A stretch of DNA of 64,000 nucleotides from Globomyces pollinis-pini (taxonomy: Eukaryota; Chytridiomycota; Chytridiomycetes; Rhizophydiales; Globomycetaceae). The stretch spans positions 124,550 to 188,549 of the forward strand of contig MU621094.1 in NCBI GenBank assembly GCA_025399215.1. Direction: 5' to 3'. The notes beneath the pieces are model-generated. The model had not been told where the DNA came from, did not search any database, and saw nothing but the letters and a program-made list of their open reading frames with translations. The position numbers and the translations under genes are program-made. This document shows, in pieces, positions 44,836 through 57,096 of this stretch (the stretch's first letter is position 1; each line of letters opens with the position of its first letter).

Positions 44836-47800
44836 ATGAGTAAAAACCCAACAACAAAACCAATCAAACGAGGCAATGGATCTTCCATATTTTCAATGGA
44901 TTCTCATGGAAGGGACGATTTGAGATATGCTGGCAAAAAGTTGACAGATAAAATTGATACTGTTGAAGTATGTCTAGTCACTCTTAATTAAAACTTAGGA
45001 TAAATGGCGATTAGTACCAGCCTTTTTACAAACAAAAGGACTTATCAAGCAGCATTTAGACTCTTTTAATTACTTTATCGAAACGGATATGAAAACAATC
45101 TTGAAGGCGAATGAAAAAGTCACATCTGATGTCGATCCATCATTTTGGTTAAAGTAATCATAACCCGATTTTTAATCTGACAGATTTATTGGAATAAGAG
45201 TTAAAGAACCAGTTGGGCATGACTTGCGAACACGAACTGACTATCCACTCACTCCCCACGACTGTAGATTAAGGGACATGACATATGCAGGAACTATTGA
45301 AATAGATATCATTTATACTAGAGGAAAAGAAAAGGTTATCAAAAAAGGAATTGAGATTGGAAAGATGCCAAGTAATTTTGAAGTAGTTTTACATTAGTCA
45401 TGCTCAGGTCATCGAAATGTGTGTTGAATGGATTATCCCCAGATGAAATAGCTACAAAGGGGGAATGTCCTTTAGATCCTGGTACCAATGGACACCTTTC
45501 CTAATGCATAGGTGGTTATTTTGTCATTCGAGGAACAGAAAAAGTTATCCTTATCCAAGAACAACTTTCTAAAAATCGAATTATTATTGAATATGATAGA
45601 ATGAACTGTATCACTGCCAATGTTACTAGTTCTACGGCTGAAAAAAAATCCAAAACCTACGTGACTTATGGAAAAAATTCAAGAACGGTCCTGAAGCACA
45701 ACAGCTTAAACGCAGATATACCGATATGTATTGTTATGAGAGTAAATGAACATGTTTTTTTAATATTGAGGCGTTGGGCATTGAATCAGACAGAGAAATT
45801 GCTGAATTGGTTTGTGGAAATGAACCAAAATACTTGGAATTATTTTCACCCTCTCTTGAAGAATCAGCTTCATTACAAGTTTTTACACAACAGCAAGCAT
45901 TGAAATATATTGGCAGTAAAGTTAGAGTCACAACAAGGGATTCTCGTGTTGGAATCAAAAGCAATTGGGGTGATGATGCAAGGCATCTGCTCTCTGACAC
46001 AGTCTTAGCACACGTGCCAGTTGAGGTGGATAGAAATGGTGTCTATAATTTTAGAGCAAAGGCCATTTATGTAGCAATTATGGTCAGGCGTACAATTCAA
46101 GCTGTAGAAGAAGGAGGAATTGTGGTATGATTAATTTCCATTTCATAGATTAGGATGATCGTGATTTTGTTGGGAACAAGCGTTTAGAACTGTATAATTA
46201 TAATCGCATCTAATAATTTTAGAGCTGGTCAATTACTGTCACTCCTCTTTGAAGATTTGTTCAAATCTTTTATGAGCAACATCAAAAGAACAGTTGATAT
46301 GCAATTAAAGAAGACTAACAGGACAACTCAGTATGATGCTGCAACCGCTGTCGCTAGCTCGTCCAAGATGATTACTGAAGGGCTTTTCAGAGCCATTTCA
46401 TCCGGAAACTGGAGTGTGAAACGTTTTAAAATGGAAAGAGCGGGAATAACACAAGTACTTAGCCGATTGTCTTACGTCTCTGCATTGGGGATGCTTACAA
46501 GAATTAGCAGTCAATTTGAAAAAACAAGAAAGGTTTCAGGTCCCAGAGCCTTGCAGGTAGATTGAATATTTTTCATTTGGTAGACTTCACAATGGGGAAT
46601 GCTTTGTCCATCCGATACACCAGAAGGTGAAGCGTGTGGGTTGATAAAGAATCTTGCACTAATGACCCACATTACCACCGACTCTGATGATAGTTCTCTC
46701 AAACGATTGGTTGGTGTCTTAGGTGTTGAAGATGTTAATCTTGTTTCCGGGATTGATTTATACTGTACAACGGACACATATTTGGTTTTCCTGAATGGTA
46801 TTATATTAGGGGTACATCGTCATGCGGAAAAATTCGTAAAAGATCTTCGAAAACTTCGACGTGCTGGTCAAATTAACTCACTTGTGTCTGTTTATAGAAC
46901 GATCTCAAATAAAACAATCAATATCAGTAGTGACGGTGGAAGAGTATGTCGACCATTGATTATTGTGGAAAAGGGTGTGGCAAAAGTCAATTCGGAGGAT
47001 ATTAAAGAACTGATTCATGGATTAAAAAGATTCGAAGATTTTGTAGTCAATGGGAAAATAGAATACTTGGATACGAATGAAGAAACTGATTCGGATATTG
47101 CAGTGACGGAGGCAGACATAACGTATGGTGCAACAGATGATAGACCAAATACAACACATTTAGAAATCGCACCATTTACAATCCTGGGAGCAGTGGCAGG
47201 TTTGATTCCATATCCGCATCACAATCAATCGCCTCGTAATACCTATCAATGTGCGATGGGTAAACAAGCAATAGGATCTATTGCATATAACCAACTACGT
47301 CGAATTGATACACTCTTATACTTGATGGTATATCCACAGCATCCAATGGTTCGCACAAGAACAATTGAGTTGATTGGTTACGATAAACTACCAGCAGGTC
47401 AAAATGCAACAGTTGCCGTTATGTCCTACTCTGGTTACGATATTGAAGATGCTTTGGTCTTGAACAAAGCCAGTGTTGATCGTGGATTTGGTCGTTGTCA
47501 AGTCATGCGAAAGTACAGTACCATGTTGAAAACATATTCAAATCAAACCTATGATCGACTTGCTGATCCACAGCGTAATGATAACGGAGATGTTATGCAC
47601 CGATGGGATGCTTTAGATATTGATGGAATTGCATCACCAGGACTTAGGTTAAGTACCAATCAGATTTTGATCAACAAACAAAGTCCATTGGAGACCATAT
47701 CCAGACCTGATGATAATAATCGTCAATCTTCAATTGGATTTAAAAACACTCCTGTGACATACAAATATCCAGGAGATTCCGTAGTCGATCAAGTAACTGT

Positions 47801-48671
47801 TTGAATTAACATTTTAGGTAGTTTTGACCACTAATGGTGATGATCAAAATATGATCAAGTTGCTCACACGACAAACTCGACGTCCTGAATTGGGTGATAA
47901 ATTTTCGTCACGTCACGGACAGAAGGGAGTTTGTGGTATTATAGTCAACCAGGAAGATATGCCATTTGCAGAAAACGGAGTTGTTCCAGACATTATCATG
48001 AACCCTCATGGGTTCCCATCTCGTATGACAGTTGGAAAAATGATCGAGTTGCTTGCTGGAAAGGCTGGTGTTATGGATGGCCATGTTCAGTATGGAACGG
48101 TAATCCACCTGAGATTGTAATGATATAGGCTTTTGGTGGTAGTAAAGTGGATGATATGTCTCGTATACTGGTCGAGAATGGATATTCTTATTGTGGAAAA
48201 GATCTTTTAACATCAGGAATTACTGGTGAAATTTTGTCAGCATATATATTTTTTGGTCCAATGTAACCCATGATATCAATTAACCTTAGTTATTATCAAA
48301 AATTGAAGCATATGGTTATGGATAAAATGCATGCCCGTTCTAAAGGTCCACGAGCATCATTAACCAGGCAACCGACAGAAGGTAGATCAAGAGATGGAGG
48401 ATTGCGTTTGGGAGAGATGGAAAGAGATTGTTTGATTGGCCACGGTACATCCTCACTATTAATTGAGCGATTACTACATTCTAGTGATGCTTATGATGTT
48501 GAATGTTGCTCCAAGTGTGGGATAGTAGGTGCTTGGCATGGATTTTGCCATTTTTGTGAAAGTCGAGAAGGTGTGGTAACGATTAAGATGCCATATGCTT
48601 GTAAATTATTATTCCAAGAACTGATGAGTATGAATGTTGTCCCACGTGTTGAAGTAGCACCATTACAATAA
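44836..48671 (+). CDS. RPC2: RNA polymerase III second-largest subunit (RPC2/RPC128)
   Basis: Beta-like catalytic subunit of Pol III, which makes tRNAs and 5S rRNA. Eleven introns of 25-31 nt yield 1,173 residues. It is identified as Pol III rather than Pol I/II by [60 protein letters not shown] and [19 protein letters not shown]. Core motifs: [90 protein letters not shown] and the C-terminal zinc site [17 protein letters not shown]. The clamp and wall regions are complete. Confidence 0.96.
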
Positions 48672-48944
48672 ATATATTCCATACATTAATCATCAAAGTA
48701 GATGAATGGAGTAAATGTTGAACTTTGGGATTTTTGAATACATGGCTAAAAATCAACCTATGAGATCAGGAATGCTAATAGAACAGTGACATCAACCGAT
48801 CTTTTGTAAATGAAGAAATAAATCGGAACCTCAATTTTCCATATGTCATTGTCTTCTACTTCATCAGCATTCTTTGAGTGTTTTTAGAGCATATCTGATA
48901 TCGAAGCTGAAACATAGTATTTTTTTTAACTTTTGTAGTCAAAA

Positions 48945-49973
48945 ATGATATTCACACCATTTGCTGAAGAATGGAAGTTGGAAGCAAGCGATATTGAAAG
49001 AGCTGAAAAACTGTTCGCTCAAGACTATGGAACAGAGAAAACCAGCTCCAAATTGCTGCTCTTTTTATATGCAAAGGGCATACTAGCGAAAAAGAGTTCA
49101 GTTATAAGAAAAGCTGAATTCGAGGATTTGCTTAATGGAGACAGTGTTGAATTAAAGAAGGCGTTTGAACGACTCACGACCATTGTTAATAAAGGGGAAA
49201 CTTCACCATTACGACTGAATATAGAAACTGACTCAGCATTTACTGATTTTGTTGCTTCTCACTCGGAATGGAAAGAGGAGAATTCATTTGTTGTTTTCAG
49301 GGACCATGAAAACTTGAAAGGGAAATCGCACGCTCTAGTGGAAAGATTTCAAAAAAGCGGTTTGTGTTACATGCATGCCTGTGTGGTTATTCAACACTAT
49401 CTTGTTGCGATGAACAATGACAAGGAAGTCCCAATGCTCAATATGGCCGAATACTTGAAAAAGTACATGTCAGGAAAGAGACTTTATCAGCAAATTTGGA
49501 GCAACAAAGGTGGAGATTCATTTGACTTTCTTGAAAGCATTCTAAAACAAAAGCCTAAATCAGAAAGTATTATTACTCTTTCCAACAAATTCCTAGCACA
49601 GACTGAAATGGACAACCTTCTCAAATCCTACGGCCCTGCTCTAGTTTCTGGGTTTGCTGTAGCTAAACATTTCATTGGCCCTGACTGGCAACATTTGGGT
49701 GACTATGAAGTTGAAAATTTTGAAGGCCGTCATGCAATGGTTCTTGTTGGATACAGAGTAGTTGATGGCAAAAGGTTATATCTCTTACAGAATTGGTGGA
49801 AATCAAAGCCTTATGTTGAAGTTGATGTTGACTACTTGCTTAGTTCCAAAGCGACCATTCATTTCATTACAGAGAAGCAACTGGAAATGGCCGATTATCC
49901 GACTAATCTTCAAGTTCTTGTTGAATGCGAATTTGGTATTGATGCATCTGAAAACTTTATTCCTGAGAACTAA
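48945..49973 (+). CDS. Papain-like cysteine-protease-fold protein, unknown
   Basis: Intronless, 342 residues, no signal peptide or membrane segment. KSGLCYMHACVVIQHYLV (nucleophile Cys at the start of a helix), EGRHAMVLVGYRVVDGKR (catalytic-type His) and LYLLQNWWKSKPYVEVD (Asn in QNWW) occur in the C...H...N order of papain-fold (C1/C39-like) enzymes. The N-terminal ~110 residues are helical and unassigned. It differs from standard cathepsins in lacking the CGSCWAF motif. Its substrate is unknown. It is one of several intronless genes in an otherwise intron-rich stretch and lies between RPC2 and an RPC2 fragment. Confidence 0.6.
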   Translation: MIFTPFAEEWKLEASDIERAEKLFAQDYGTEKTSSKLLLFLYAKGILAKKSSVIRKAEFEDLLNGDSVELKKAFERLTTIVNKGETSPLRLNIETDSAFTDFVASHSEWKEENSFVVFRDHENLKGKSHALVERFQKSGLCYMHACVVIQHYLVAMNNDKEVPMLNMAEYLKKYMSGKRLYQQIWSNKGGDSFDFLESILKQKPKSESIITLSNKFLAQTEMDNLLKSYGPALVSGFAVAKHFIGPDWQHLGDYEVENFEGRHAMVLVGYRVVDGKRLYLLQNWWKSKPYVEVDVDYLLSSKATIHFITEKQLEMADYPTNLQVLVECEFGIDASENFIPEN

Positions 49974-50057
49974 CTAATTTGAATTGATTCATGTAACATT
50001 CCATTTTATTTTTGAAAAATAAACTACCTAGCTATAGAGAGTGTTGGAATACGTGTC

Positions 50058-50153
50058 AGTTGATTGGCTACAATAAACTACCAGCAGGTCAAAATGCAAT
50101 AGTGGTAGTTATGTCTCACTCTGCTTACGATATTGAAGATACTTTGGTCTTGA
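50058..50153 (+). pseudogene. 96-bp duplicated fragment of RPC2
   Basis: By eye this matches nt 47369-47463 of the RPC2 gene with about ten differences (~90% identity). It encodes [20 protein letters not shown] and YDIEDTLVL against [20 protein letters not shown] and YDIEDALVL in the parent. Similarity stops abruptly on both sides and no start or splice context exists. It is a truncated gene copy, direct orientation, ~2.6 kb downstream of its source. Confidence 0.85.
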
Positions 50154-50559
50154 TTAATTTATTGTTAGTAATCTCATCTACTTTGACTCAATTTTCCTAA
50201 TATTGTTTCTGTTCAAATGCGTAAGTTTTGAAGGAACACATTAATTATTTCTGGACGAATAAGAACTTCTTAAAATACAGTTTGGAAAAGTTTTAAGTAA
50301 ACTTTGTATCATTCCAATCTCACATCATAAAAATGATCTCTTTTCACTTGAGTCGTAGCCAAAATCAATTATCAAGGATCTCTCCAAATAATTTTCACCC
50401 AATACTATATGATGCAGACCAAGAAAGTCATTGGTATTATATCCTAGTCCTCTTATTATAGGATTAATGGTGTTGGAACTGATCATCTTGATGAACTTTT
50501 TTCTTCCGACCATGAGCTTCAAAAATTTATTCGCTAGGCTTAATTTTCGTTTTCGTAAT
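50154..50559. other. Intergenic, no convincing gene
   Basis: Contains an 85-codon minus-strand frame (50325-50582) overlapping the aminotransferase start; it shows no recognisable features. The segment should carry the aminotransferase promoter. Confidence 0.35.
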
Positions 50560-51814
50560 ATGTCATCCCATAAACTATGCATGATTCCTGGTAGGGGAGA
50601 AAGTATCTAAAGTTAGGTCCGGTTGAGTTTGACCAAAAAGTATTGGATATCTTATCTACTCCTGCTACTTCACACGTTGACCCTCAATTCATTAATACCT
50701 TTGGAAATGCATTAGAATTAATGAGAAAGGTCTGGCTCGCTCCTACTGGTCAACCATTCGTTCTTGCTGGCTCTGGTACTCTTACTTGGGATATGACTGC
50801 TGCTAATCTTGTTGAACCTGGGGAAAATGTTTTGGTGGTGAATGTAAAATATCCTCATATCTCATAATTTATTAGACTGGTATTTTTGGAGATTGGTTTG
50901 CTGAGTGCTTTGGAGTTTATGGTGCTAAAGTGGATTCGGTCACTCCAACAGTTTTTGGTGATATTCCTACCTTGGCATCAATTGAAGCCCAACTCAAACA
51001 AAAGAAATATAAGCTGATTTCCATTACTCATGTCGATACTTCATCTGGTGTTTTGAACGACATCAAAGGTATTGCGGAATTGGTAAAGAAAGTTTCCCCT
51101 GATACATTGATTGCTGTTGATGGTATGCTATTCATTTAATTCGATGAAAGGTGTTTGTTCCGTTGCTGCTGAAGAAATTCGAATGGAAGACTGGGGTTTG
51201 GATGTTGTTATGACTGCATCCCAAAAAGCCATTGGAGTTCCTCCAGGTTTAGCATTGATGGTTGTTAGTCAAAGAGCACTAAAGGTTGCAAACTCTCGCG
51301 TTAGTCCACCAACTACTTATTTTGGTTCATTTAAGAAGTGGTTGCCAATTATGCAAAAATATGAGGCAAGACAGGGAAGTTACTTTGCAACTCCCCCTGT
51401 TCAATTGATCATGGCTTTAGAGCTCTCTTTAAGTCAATTCTTAGTTCAAGGAATGGATCATCGCTTTAGATTACACAAAGAAGCTTCGAAGAAATTCAAA
51501 GATGCTGTAGCTCGTTTCGGTTTAAAATTGGTATATATTTAATTTACTGATCAGTTCAGGTTCCAGTGAATGATGCTGTGGCAGCTAACACACTTTCTGC
51601 AATTTACTATCCTGATGGAGTTGCTGGTGGTGACTTGTTAAAACTCCTTACTTCTCATGGTATTGTGGTCGCTGGTGGTTTGCATCCTTTGCACAACACC
51701 AAATATTTCAGGGTTGGACATATGAATGTTAGTGCAACGGAATTGGAAAATGGTCACATTGACAAAGTGATTGCGGCATTGGAATCAAGTCTTAAAAGTC
51801 TTTCAAAATTGTGA
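50560..51814 (+). CDS. AGXT: Alanine-glyoxylate aminotransferase, peroxisomal
   Basis: PLP enzyme converting glyoxylate plus alanine to glycine plus pyruvate; class V aminotransferase. 379 residues; introns 50591-50616, a 32-nt one after LVVN, a 28-nt one at VDG and a 29-nt one after GLKL. The start at 50560 gives MSSHKLCMIPGPVEFDQKV. Motifs: STPATSHVDPQF, LAGSGTLTWDMTAANL, HVDTSSGVLNDI, VDGVCSVAAEEI, VVMTASQKAIGVPPGLAL (PLP Lys in SQK) and HNTKYFRVGHMN. The C-terminus SLSKL ends in SKL, a canonical PTS1, so peroxisomal location is well supported. Confidence 0.95.
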
Positions 51815-51864
51815 ATCATTTAATGAACTTTTGATTTCAAATTTATGCCAATTTTCGATTTGTT

Positions 51865-52886
51865 TTATTTGTTTAAGTCATTTCGGATGGACCGGAACTG
51901 GACACTTTGAACAACGTTCTCGGAGAGTACCATTAATTCTTCATCAGTCATTTGGTCAATATCAAATACCCATGATGGAATTGCTGTTGAGTGAAGAGAT
52001 GACAATTGATTATTATGAAGACCCTCTTCATATTGAACTGCAAGTTCTTGGTCTGCGGAAGCCCATGAATTACTGTAGGGTAGCCAAACCTTTCCGTTTG
52101 ATGACGAATTCTGTAGTTCTACAAAATATTCCAGTACCCCATTCGTTTTTCGTTTATCACATACTTGGCTGATGCAAGGTTGAGATTTATTCACATCTTT
52201 AGATGATTTTGTAGATAATTGGGTAGAAGCTAATGGTTGCGATAGTGTAATGTTTGATTGCTGCATCTGTGAATTGAAAATACCGCTTGTAGCAACATCA
52301 ATGCTGGAAAGATCATTATATCCTAAACATATCAGTTGCACATATGTACCATCTCCAAATGTTTCCGTTGGTTGACTATCATAAATTCTTGGGTTCGTAT
52401 TCAATAGCGGTGTCTGCATCACTGAATTAGATTCACATAAGGTTTGAGGCATTTGAGAGTTAGTTCCAGTATCTTTTGGAACGGTGATCACTGCAACATT
52501 TAACCTCTGTAATATAAGAATGCAAATCTGTCTGTCTGATGGGGAGTTAAACTGAATAAAGAATCTGTTGGTGGTTTCAGCTACCTTGTACCGAAACCAT
52601 AAGTCGTAATAGTCCACGACAAATGCTGTTACCACAGACAGTTCCACAGACAACTTTACCGAAGCATCTTTATCGACAATCTTGATTGAATTTAACAGTT
52701 GGTCAGTTTGGTGTTGAGAAATCGTTTCCGTTACGTGACATTCCCCTCGTTCTTCGTAAGCAGGTTTCTTGGATTTATTTGCATTGAAGAAGTAATTAAC
52801 TATCAGTTAGGTGACGGATACGTACCGATGAATCGATGAACTGATGGTTCAACTGTTTCCTGATCGTTATATTCCTGCAAAATCAT
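51865..52886 (-). CDS. Unknown 331-residue protein
   Basis: One intron (52800-52825). The start at 52886 (MILQEYNDQETVEPSVHRFI) is the first ATG that opens into the long exon. The N-terminal half has alternating beta-like strands (KLSVELSVVTAFVVDYYDLW, FRYKVAETTNRFFIQF, RQICILILQRLNVAVITV), suggesting a small beta-sandwich or PH-like fold. The middle is Ser/Thr/Gln-rich and low complexity. The C-terminus is acidic (FDIDQMTDEELMVLSENVVQ) and could be an interaction helix. I do not recognise it. It converges with the aminotransferase gene (50-nt gap). Confidence 0.5.
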
Positions 52887-53029
52887 AAACTTTAATTGGA
52901 CCAAAACCAATCAATGAAAGAGTGTCCCGATGGACTAAAAATCAAATAATTCGGTAAGAGGGGGATGGAGAGATCAAAAATACAAGCTGAATTGATTATT
53001 CAATGCAGTTTATTGCTTACTAACTTCAA

Positions 53030-56000
53030 CTATTTACCCTCAGCAGTATAAACCCCATTCCAATCATCTGGGGGAGGTTCTTCCATATACGCTTTACATC
53101 TAGATACAAGAACTTTGGAAGGTCCATCGTCATTCTTTTCAATCGCATTTTCAAACAATTCAATCGCTTGTGGAAACATTCTTCGGACGTAGAAATCAAA
53201 TCCAATTTGGTAACATTTACATGCTTCGATCATCTTTTCTTCGAAATAGTCTGACTTCTTTCCTAGAAGCTCGTACATTCTTACACTCAGTTTCTTTCCA
53301 CTGACAATGACTGGTTCCACTTCTCGTGTAAAGAATAAATCATTGGTCTCTTGAAGTGTAAATTCTGTCACTAGAATTGTTATTCCATAAAACTTGGTTA
53401 ATCCTTCAGTACGGGAAGCCAAATTAACTGCATCCCCAATACAACTGAATTCCATACGTTTAACAGATCCAATATTTCCTGATAGTACCTGAAAAAGTTA
53501 TACTTCTCGATATTTTACCATTCCAGTATTGACACCAATACCGATTTTAATTACCCTCTTTCCTTGAGATGCCCTTTCCCTGTTTGTTACTACAAGTGCA
53601 TCTTTCATTTTCAATGCGGTATTGCATGCATGGATGGCATCATCTGGACTTGAGAATGGAACCCCAAATACAGCCATCACTGCATCACCTGCGCATATGT
53701 CAGATAAATGATAAATCATACCTATAAACTTGTCTAGGATTCCCTGTTCCTCCGTAATTGCATTGACAGCATCAGTAAAGTGGTGATTCAAAAGATCAAC
53801 AACTTCAGGAGGATCCATGTGCTCTGAAAGTGTGGTAAATGATCGAATATCACTAAATAAAATGGAAACTTTCTTTCTTTTCCCGCCCAGCTGACCAGAT
53901 CCTTCTTCCATGACTTGTTTAGCAAGAGCTGGTGACATATATCTACCAAGTGTCTGAACCGCTCTTTTTTCGGATGAGATATCATCCAATACGAGTACAA
54001 CACCAGCACCGCCAATCAATGGCATGATTTGGTAATTCACGATAGCATCTGATCCTTTTCCTTTGATTTCAAAGTCAGTAACATATATTGTTTGCTGATC
54101 CTTATAAACTTGCCGTATGTCTTTCAATAAATGTGTGTTTGAGGCTAACCACTTTTCCGCAGGATTTTCTCTCACAAAGGCCTCATCATATCCAATGGCA
54201 TTAAAAAACCACATTCGATTGACCGTGTTCTGTATTTAGCCAAATCAAAACTTACGACTTTCATTGATTCTGATAACGTAATGACACATGAGGTAATAGA
54301 GCTTAAAATACTCTGTAAATAGATTCTCATATCCTCTGTTTTCTTAAACAATTGTGATTTCTCAATTGCGACGGCAGCTAAAAGTTAGTCAAATTCAATA
54401 CATACCTTGAGAAGAAAATGACGACAGTATCATTTCATCTTCGAGTGAATAGATACCACTGCGCTTATTGATCATTTGTGTCACTCCAATACATTGTCCA
54501 TGAATGTTTTTGATAGGCATACACAATATAGTGCGGGTTACATACCCTGTCTGTTTATCTACCTCAGGGTTAAATCTAGCGTTTAAAGTAATTTTTTTTT
54601 ACCTTGAATCCTTGTAAGCGTTTGGAATATTAATTGCATCTATGATCTCAATCAATATATAGTTTTACCTCCACTTGTAAATGCTGCACCAGCAATACCA
54701 GCGTTCGAAGGGATTCGAATCTCTTGCACAGAATCTCTACCTTGGATGAGAGCTCTCAATTGCTTTCTTTCTGGATCGTGTAAGAAAAGAGTACATCTAT
54801 CAGATGACAACAGCTCTTTTGCTGAATCCATAATTCGTTTAATTAATGTATCCAAATCCAAAATCGATGCAAGAGATCTGGTAGTATCTAAAAGTACAGT
54901 GACTTTCTTTTGGGTATTTTTCATTGAGTCGATGATTTTTGCATTTCCCAACATAATTCCAGCAATAAAACTCAATGACTTTACGAAATACTCATCTTCT
55001 TCATCAAAGTGTATTTGCTGGAAGTCTGGTGCAGGCCCCATTTTGTTTAATGCAAGTAATACTCCAACCACTCGCTTGCTAGAGAAAATCGGAACAGCTA
55101 TTAGAGAGTGCGCTGGAATTGACAAATCTGGACAGTCGATATCCATAGAGAATCTTGGAGATGATGCAGGAGATTTTACATTAATTAACTCACCTAACTC
55201 TGCACAGTATCCAGCTAGCCCATGACCAAGTGGGTATTTGATCGTTTCCGATTCGTATTCCCCAGTAAATGGAAATAATTCATTTGTATCCAAGTCAATT
55301 TTGTACAATAATAAAGTGTCTACATGAAGCAAATTTCTAGAGTCTGTAATAAATTGATCTAGACAATGTAAAATATCAGTGCCGGTATTAAAAGAATTAT
55401 TCATGTTTAGTAGTCGATCAATTTTTTGCAGTGTCGTTAGCAACTTTGAGATATGGCCTTTCATGACGGGAACAGGTGCAGTATCAAGTTTATCTGAAAA
55501 TGATGGTTCGTAAAACTTTCCAAATGCTCCATGTGACAAGCTTGTTTGATCCATTGAAACTGTTCGAAACGTTTCTTGTTCATTATCTATAGTGATCAAA
55601 ACAGGTTCCATAATTGGAATTTCAATCTTCTTGGGGGAGATTACAGATGTTCTTCTAGATGGTGATACAGTTGATTGTTTTCTTGCGTGTGTGGGCATGC
55701 TACCGATGCTAGAATATGCTAGATATTAAAACGCAATTCAAAACCTGTACTAAGAACTTCCGAGGATTGCAAAAGCACCGATAAGCCTCCCAATTCTGAA
55801 AATGACTGCATGGCAGGTGCTATGATTAAAAACTAGTCCATACGATAGTTTCGGGTAACTTGATTAAGTAAAATACAACAATCTGCCAGTATGTCTGGAC
55901 TATATCCTACACGAGGCATTATCTCTAATAGTATTGTGATCACTCCAGCTTCATATAGAACTTTGGGTATTTTTGATGAATCTTGAATTAATGAAACGTT

Positions 56001-56718
56001 AAATAAAACCTGTATCGTTCTCAAAAAATTTCACCAGTTCAGCAAGTGTTTCTTGTAGTTTGTGAGGTGGACCATCAGGATCGGTCAGTGTTGCCAACAG
56101 CGACTCTATCATCTCCGATTCTGGCTCTGCTGACCAAGAGTCGCTGGTTTGAATAACAATCTGAGCTTGTTGACTATAGGTGGGTAGGCGACTCTTTTGA
56201 TTTTGGAATGCCTTTATCGGCTTAGGCGGTTTACTGATAGACATATCAACAAGCATATCAGATATCGTTGCGTTAGATTTAATTGGTGATTTAGTGGTCT
56301 CATTTCGTAATTTTGTGTAGAATCCTGAAGTGTGAGCACCAACAGGAAATCCAGCATGGGTATGAACAATATTTTTACTGGAATTATATTCTAAAGAATT
56401 TTGTGAAGCTGTTACCATACCAACAGTCTTGATATTGTTTTGGATACTCTGAGTAACATCTATTGTCAACGAAGGTGCTTTTGCACTCTGAGGACGACTG
56501 GATGCATTATGCTTTTGCTCCTTTTGTTCTCTGGCGAATGCGTTTGCTTTGTATCTGTTAATTGCTGCACTTGGTGGTCTTGGTAATGCATCTTTAGGCG
56601 AGTCATGTGTGGTACGAGGTATGTTTCTTCGGTTTGGTGATTCTGTATCCCTATCTTTCTTTTGGATCAAAGCTGTCTCCCCAAGTGTTATAAAATGCAG
56701 ATGTGAATTTCCTGCCAT
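53030..56718 (-). CDS. Adenylate cyclase with ARM-like, two GAF, PAS and class III catalytic domains
   Basis: 1,143 residues from ten exons. Order: a Ser/Pro-rich basic N-terminus; an ARM-like segment ([36 protein letters not shown]); GAF1 ([57 protein letters not shown]); GAF2 ([53 protein letters not shown]). Next is a PAS-like region ([28 protein letters not shown]), then the cyclase domain. [16 protein letters not shown] and [14 protein letters not shown] hold the two metal Asp, with [10 protein letters not shown] and [13 protein letters not shown] after. Lys in DKFIG fits ATP rather than GTP (inference). A 33-nt intron inside KFIG|GDAV contains no stop and is easily read through. It is likely soluble and ligand-regulated through the GAF domains. 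Confidence 0.88.
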
Positions 56719-57096
56719 AAGATGATAGGTTGTAGCGTCTTTCTTGACAAAGTATTATATTTGCACACAATGGATCACAATCTGATCTGTTGATTGAAAC
56801 TAACAAAGATATAGAAGTCGTCTAATAGAAAAGGAATCAGTTATTTATTAGATAAACTATTAAATACCGGGTTGGCAAATCTGTCGATGATATATTTGTG
56901 ATGCTATCTACACGTAGGTGTAGTTGTACAATTGCACAATCTACTCAGTTGTACACAACCAGTGTGTATTGAATTATAAAAGATAGTATAGTCTTTTCAA
57001 TTTGAGTTGTATTAGAAGAATCGGTTATAGTAATCATTCCAATTTGTTTTAATTGGTGACGTGATCAATGGACAGAGTTGTTCACGTTTCCATCTT
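56719..57096. other. Divergent intergenic region
   Basis: Lies between the start codons of the cyclase (minus) and the coiled-coil gene (plus), so should contain both promoters. AGTTGTACA is present twice (about 56923 and 56949). No gene seen. Confidence 0.4.

Noticed and set aside
50325..50582. 85-codon minus-strand frame before the aminotransferase
   Set aside because: Overlaps the aminotransferase start, shows no domain or composition typical of neighbours, and no supporting context.
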